From assembly GCA_019425105.1 (NCBI GenBank), contig JAHYYD010000082.1, positions 1 through 8,983 of the forward strand: 8,983 nt of DNA, read 5' to 3'. Made by a program: the position numbers and the translations under genes. Below the pieces are notes generated by a model that saw nothing but the letters and a program-made list of their open reading frames with translations, made no database searches and was not told where the DNA came from. The DNA comes from Actinomycetota bacterium. GTDB lineage: Bacteria > Actinomycetota > Actinomycetes > Actinomycetales > Actinomycetaceae. Below are positions 6,622 to 8,983 of the stretch, one piece after another (positions within the stretch are counted from its first letter, which is position 1; each line of letters opens with the position of its first letter).

Positions 6622-7253
6622 TTCTCTAACTCCTCAAGTTCCTTCTGGGCCTCATCAAGCTCCTTTTGTGCCTGGTCGAGCTGGCTCTGAGCGTCGTCAC
6701 GTTCGCTGACCGCGGGTGCGAGCTCCGCGCGTGCGTGGCTGTAGGAGGTGCCCGCGATGATTGCCGTCACAACGAAAACGACGACGGCCACCCACGCTGC
6801 GACTGTCGCGATCTTCCAGCGCGAGGAGGTCTGAGAGTCCTTGGTCTGTCCGGCCTTCTTATCCCGCGCGTCCTTCTGTGGCTGGTCGAACCTGGGTTCG
6901 GAGCCGTAAGGATTCGAGGAGACGGTCGGCGCCTGCTTGTTGGACGGCAGGTGAGGGCCCTTCTGGGCGTTCGCCTGCTGCGCGCCTTGCTGTGGGAATC
7001 CCTGCTGGGGGAAGCTCTGCTGTGGTGCGCCCTGCTGCTGCGGGCCCTGCTGTGAGAATCCCTGTTGCTGCGGGAATCCCTGCTGCTGTGCGCCCTGCTG
7101 TGGGAAGTTCTGCTGAGGCATGCCCTGCTGAGGCATTGCCTGGTGTTGCGTGGGCATCGGCTGGTACTGCTCGGTCCACATGCCACCGTTCCACCAGCGC
7201 AGGCGGGGGGAGCCTGCGGGGTCTGGGTACCATCCGGGTGCTGGTTGAGACAT
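6618..7253 (-). CDS. Unit 1 protein A: DUF2510 domain, Gln-rich pentapeptide repeats, membrane helix, coiled coil
   Basis: This 211-residue protein starts at ATG 7253. AAAGGA lies five bases upstream (7259-7264) and the DUF2510 motif follows at once (residues 7-29: GWYPDPAG, RLRWWNGGMW). A TTG further out at 7289 lacks these marks. Residues 40-95 are about eleven pentads of the PQQG kind. They are followed by a polar, partly basic linker (96-145), one membrane helix (about 147-168) and a strongly heptad-like tail (172-211, with QKELDEAQKELEELEK). The tail should lie outside and the Gln/Pro repeats inside. The pentads look like an extended or self-associating disordered region. It is the first gene of the minus-strand cluster, divergent from the transporter, and is coupled to its B gene by the GTGA overlap. 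Function unknown. Confidence 0.9.
   Translation of the reverse strand: MSQPAPGWYPDPAGSPRLRWWNGGMWTEQYQPMPTQHQAMPQQGMPQQNFPQQGAQQQGFPQQQGFSQQGPQQQGAPQQSFPQQGFPQQGAQQANAQKGPHLPSNKQAPTVSSNPYGSEPRFDQPQKDARDKKAGQTKDSQTSSRWKIATVAAWVAVVVFVVTAIIAGTSYSHARAELAPAVSERDDAQSQLDQAQKELDEAQKELEELEK
6630..6635 (-). promoter_or_regulatory. Ribosome binding site inside gene A of unit 1, for gene B
   Basis: GAGGAG on the minus strand is eight bases before the GTG at 6621 and encodes a Glu-Glu pair near the end of the A protein's coiled coil. It supports the GTG start and coupled translation. Confidence 0.65.
6969..7136 (-). repeat. Imperfect 15-base repeats encoding Gln/Pro pentapeptides
   Basis: About eleven consecutive units encode variants of [F/M/A]PQQG, such as MPQQG, FPQQG, AQQQG and FSQQG; one unit has an extra Gln. 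The array stays in frame. Arrays of this type can gain or lose units without frameshift. Confidence 0.85.
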
Positions 7254-7278
7254 GACCGTCCTTTCAGTTTCTGGCACC

Positions 7279-7284
7279 AGTGTA
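7279..7284 (-). promoter_or_regulatory. Possible -10 element for unit 1
   Basis: TACACT on the minus strand ends 25 bases before ATG 7253, giving a leader of roughly 18 bases with its own ribosome site. It matches four of six -10 positions. No convincing -35 is seen at 16-18 bases; TTATGA is present at 15 bases. This is a tentative call. Confidence 0.35.
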
Positions 7285-7323
7285 ACCAATCCGTGAGGTT
7301 CATAACGCAGGTAATGTGACAGT

Positions 7324-7338
7324 CGGCGGGAACCGCCG
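7324..7338. repeat. Small hairpin in the divergent intergenic region
   Basis: CGGCGG and CCGCCG pair around a GAA loop. It lies between unit 1 and the transporter, upstream of the likely transporter start. It could be a regulatory site or a chance GC-rich palindrome. Confidence 0.3.
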
Positions 7339-7351
7339 GGGGAGCGACAGG

Positions 7352-7357
7352 TACTCT
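7352..7357 (+). promoter_or_regulatory. Possible -10 element for a leaderless transporter mRNA
   Basis: TACTCT ends seven bases before ATG 7365, the spacing expected if transcription starts at or near the A of the ATG. No proper Shine-Dalgarno is present; GAAAG is only two bases from the ATG. Leaderless mRNAs are common in actinobacteria. The -35 is not recognisable. Confidence 0.3.
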
Positions 7358-7364
7358 GAAAGCT

Positions 7365-8939
7365 ATGGCCTCTCTTTTCACGTCTTCACCCCTGCTCGCG
7401 CTCTTTGTCGTTGTCGCGTTGGGTGCGGCGATCGGGGCCATTCGGATCGGCCCTTTGCGCTTCGGTGCGGCCGGCGCGCTCTTCGTGGGCCTCATCGTCT
7501 CGGCGGTGCATCCCGAGGTCGTGAGCACGCACATGTCGATCGTCCAGCCGATGGGCCTGGCCTTCTTCGTGTATTGTGTCGGCATTTCTGCGGGCGCGAC
7601 CTTCTTCCAGGATCTGCGTAAGCAGACGAACCTCCTCGCGCTGACGACGATCGTGTGTATCGTCGGCGCGGCTATCGCGCTCGCGGGCGGACGCCTCCTC
7701 GGCCTGCCCGCCGGTCTCACCTCGGGCCTGTTCACGGGTGCCCTCACGGCCGCGCCCGCCCTCGATACGGCCACCCGCCTGACGGGGGACGCAAACGCGG
7801 CGGTTGGCTACGCCTTCGGTTACCCGGTCGGCGTCATCGGCGGCATTGTCATCGTGACCATCACGGTCACGAGGAAATGGCTGGGGCCCAAGGACACCCC
7901 CTCCCTGGCGGGTGCGTCCCTCGAGGCCGTCAGCGTGCACGTGACCAAGCAGATCAACACCCGTGATATTGCAGCGTGGCGTGAGCAGCGTGTGCGCCTG
8001 TCCTACCTGCGACGCGACGGTCGCACGCGCGTCATCGCCCCCGGCGAGGACCTGCTGCCCGGCGACCACGTCGTCATGGTCGGTGACCCCGCGTCGATCA
8101 AGGACACGGCGCCCCTCGTCGGCGAGATCCTCGACCACAACCTCGAGGACGACCGCTCCGACCTCGCCTTCGAGCGCATCGTCGTCTCCAACCCCGATGT
8201 CGCCGGCCGCAGCGTCTCCGAACTGAACGTCACCAAGCGCTTCGGTGCCGTCATCACGCGCGTGCGCCGCGGTGACCTGGACCTCCTGGCCCGCGACGAC
8301 CTCGACCTCCAGCTCGGCGACCACGTCGCGGTCGTCGTCCCCACGGAGGAGCTCGACGATATCGCTGAGTGGCTCGGCGACTCCGAGCGCCGCGTCGCCG
8401 AGGTCGACGGCATGGCCTTCGGTATTGGCCTCGTCTTGGGTCTGCTTCTGGGAATCGTGTCCTTCCCACTGCCGGGCGGGCAGGGCTTCCAGCTGGGTGC
8501 CGCCGCCGGCCCGCTGATCGTCGGCATGCTGCTCGGCGCGCTGCGCCGCACCGGCCCGCTCGTGTGGACCCTGCCCGCCGCCGCGAACCTGACGATCCGC
8601 CAGATCGGCCTCATGCTCTTCCTCGCAGCGCTCGGCCTGAACGCCGGCCCGCAGTTCGCGAGCCTGCTCGGCAGCCCCGACGGCTGGCGTGCCGCCCTCC
8701 TCGCCGCCGTCATGGTGGTCGTGTGCTGCGCCCTCCAGGCGATCGGCGCGAAGTTCATTGGCCTGTCGGCGCCTCGTGCCGCCGGTGGCGTCGCGGGCTT
8801 CCTCGGCCAGCCGGCCGTCCTGCAGGCGGCTGACGCCCGCGTGACCGACGAGCGCATCGAGGCCGCCTACGCGACCCTCTTCGCCTTCGCGATCATCGTC
8901 AAGATCCTGCTCCTGCCGATCATTACGTCCTTCCTGTGA
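7365..8939 (+). CDS. AspT/YidE-family transporter with two RCK_C (TrkA_C) domains
   Basis: This 524-residue inner-membrane protein has the usual architecture and length of the aspartate:alanine exchanger (AAE) family. An N-terminal membrane half (about 8-170) is followed by two soluble RCK_C domains (about 184-262 and 268-340), then a C-terminal membrane half (about 348-522). The two membrane halves are an internal duplication, with the related motifs GALTAAPAL (125-133) and GFLGQPAVL (478-486). Also typical are FFVYCVGISAG (67-77) and YAFGYPVG (149-156). The RCK domains have the turns LLPGDHVVMVG and LQLGDHVAVVV. Characterised AspT exchanges aspartate for alanine, and other members handle dicarboxylates. 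The substrate here is not predictable. The ATG at 7365 is chosen because the first helix follows at once. It is divergent from the DUF2510 cluster, and no functional link is visible. Confidence 0.92.
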   Translation: MASLFTSSPLLALFVVVALGAAIGAIRIGPLRFGAAGALFVGLIVSAVHPEVVSTHMSIVQPMGLAFFVYCVGISAGATFFQDLRKQTNLLALTTIVCIVGAAIALAGGRLLGLPAGLTSGLFTGALTAAPALDTATRLTGDANAAVGYAFGYPVGVIGGIVIVTITVTRKWLGPKDTPSLAGASLEAVSVHVTKQINTRDIAAWREQRVRLSYLRRDGRTRVIAPGEDLLPGDHVVMVGDPASIKDTAPLVGEILDHNLEDDRSDLAFERIVVSNPDVAGRSVSELNVTKRFGAVITRVRRGDLDLLARDDLDLQLGDHVAVVVPTEELDDIAEWLGDSERRVAEVDGMAFGIGLVLGLLLGIVSFPLPGGQGFQLGAAAGPLIVGMLLGALRRTGPLVWTLPAAANLTIRQIGLMLFLAALGLNAGPQFASLLGSPDGWRAALLAAVMVVVCCALQAIGAKFIGLSAPRAAGGVAGFLGQPAVLQAADARVTDERIEAAYATLFAFAIIVKILLLPIITSFL

Positions 8940-8945
8940 GCGCCG

Positions 8946-8951
8946 TAGACT
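8946..8951 (+). promoter_or_regulatory. Possible -10 element for the gene starting at 8958
   Basis: TAGACT lies six bases before ATG 8958, again the spacing of a leaderless start. It sits just after the transporter stop (8937-8939). TTACGT occurs 17 bases upstream but is a poor -35. Confidence 0.35.
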
Positions 8952-8957
8952 AGGGCC

Positions 8958-8983
8958 ATGGCTACCCCCGACTTCGTCCTCGA
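8958..8983 (+). CDS. Start of a gene cut by the window edge, possibly a NUDIX hydrolase
   Basis: Only the first eight codons are visible (MATPDFVL). The ATG lies 18 bases after the transporter stop in the same direction, and the frame is open to the edge. The opening resembles the N-terminus of some actinobacterial NUDIX hydrolases, which often begin with a TPDFVL-like segment. That comes from memory of the family and eight residues cannot establish it. The diagnostic NUDIX box would lie outside the window. Confidence 0.45.

Noticed and set aside
3289..7253. Phage spanin pairs or another lysis cassette
   Set aside because: The coupled membrane/coiled-coil pairs superficially resemble spanins, but no lipoprotein signal, holin, endolysin or other phage gene is present, and the modules repeat three times between housekeeping-type genes.
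3289..7253. FtsL/DivIC-type division pair
   Set aside because: The single-helix coiled-coil layout is similar, but DUF2510, the large cysteine domain and the triple repetition do not fit, and no division genes are near.
7287..7289. TTG as start of unit 1 protein A
   Set aside because: The ATG at 7253 has a good ribosome site and places the DUF2510 motif at the same position (residue 7) as in the other two A proteins.
6767..7774. Minus-strand open frame spanning the divergent intergenic region
   Set aside because: It crosses two well-supported genes in another frame and both likely promoter areas; the Ser/Arg repeats are a frameshifted reading of the PQQG array.
7386..8324. Long minus-strand open frame opposite the transporter
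   Set aside because: It has biased composition (Glu/Asp/Arg/Val), no domain, and lies entirely inside the AspT-type gene.
1..8983. CRISPR array, tRNA, rRNA or insertion sequence
   Set aside because: I saw no regular direct repeats with spacers, no tRNA-like cloverleaf, no transposase and no terminal inverted repeats.

Overview
The window is high-GC, tightly packed bacterial DNA with GTG starts, short or overlapping gene junctions and three DUF2510 proteins, a domain found mainly in Actinomycetota. The overall style suggests an Actinomyces/Schaalia-type actinobacterium. That placement is inference from gene content, not from a marker gene.

Layout: (1) Positions 1-3130, plus strand, hold the 3' part of a large MacB/FtsX-type ABC transporter permease that runs off the left edge. 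A small S4-domain RNA-binding protein of the Hsp15 (HslR)/RqcP kind follows 8 bases later, probably in the same transcript. (2) Positions 3131-3288 separate convergent genes and hold three hairpins, at least one of which looks like a terminator for the minus-strand genes. (3) Positions 3289-7253, minus strand, hold six genes arranged as three consecutive two-gene units. In each unit the first gene (A) encodes an N-terminal DUF2510 motif, a low-complexity linker, one membrane helix and a short coiled coil. The second gene (B) encodes a short cytoplasmic tail, one membrane helix, a coiled coil and a secreted domain with four cysteines. Each A/B junction is the same four-base GTGA overlap with a GAGGAG(G)-like ribosome site 7-8 bases upstream. 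(4) Positions 7365-8939, plus strand and divergent, hold an AspT/YidE-type transporter with two RCK_C (TrkA_C) domains. A new reading frame begins at 8958 and leaves at the right edge.

The standout is region 3. The three A/B units are diverged versions of one module. They keep the gene order, coupling, topology, cysteine spacing and an aromatic-proline C-terminus, while the cytoplasmic linkers differ completely (glutamine-rich, acidic, or Ala/Thr/Pro-rich). The simplest reading is a family of two-subunit envelope complexes, each with a DUF2510 face in the cytoplasm and a disulfide-bonded domain outside. I do not know their function. Nothing links them biochemically to the transporters on either side.
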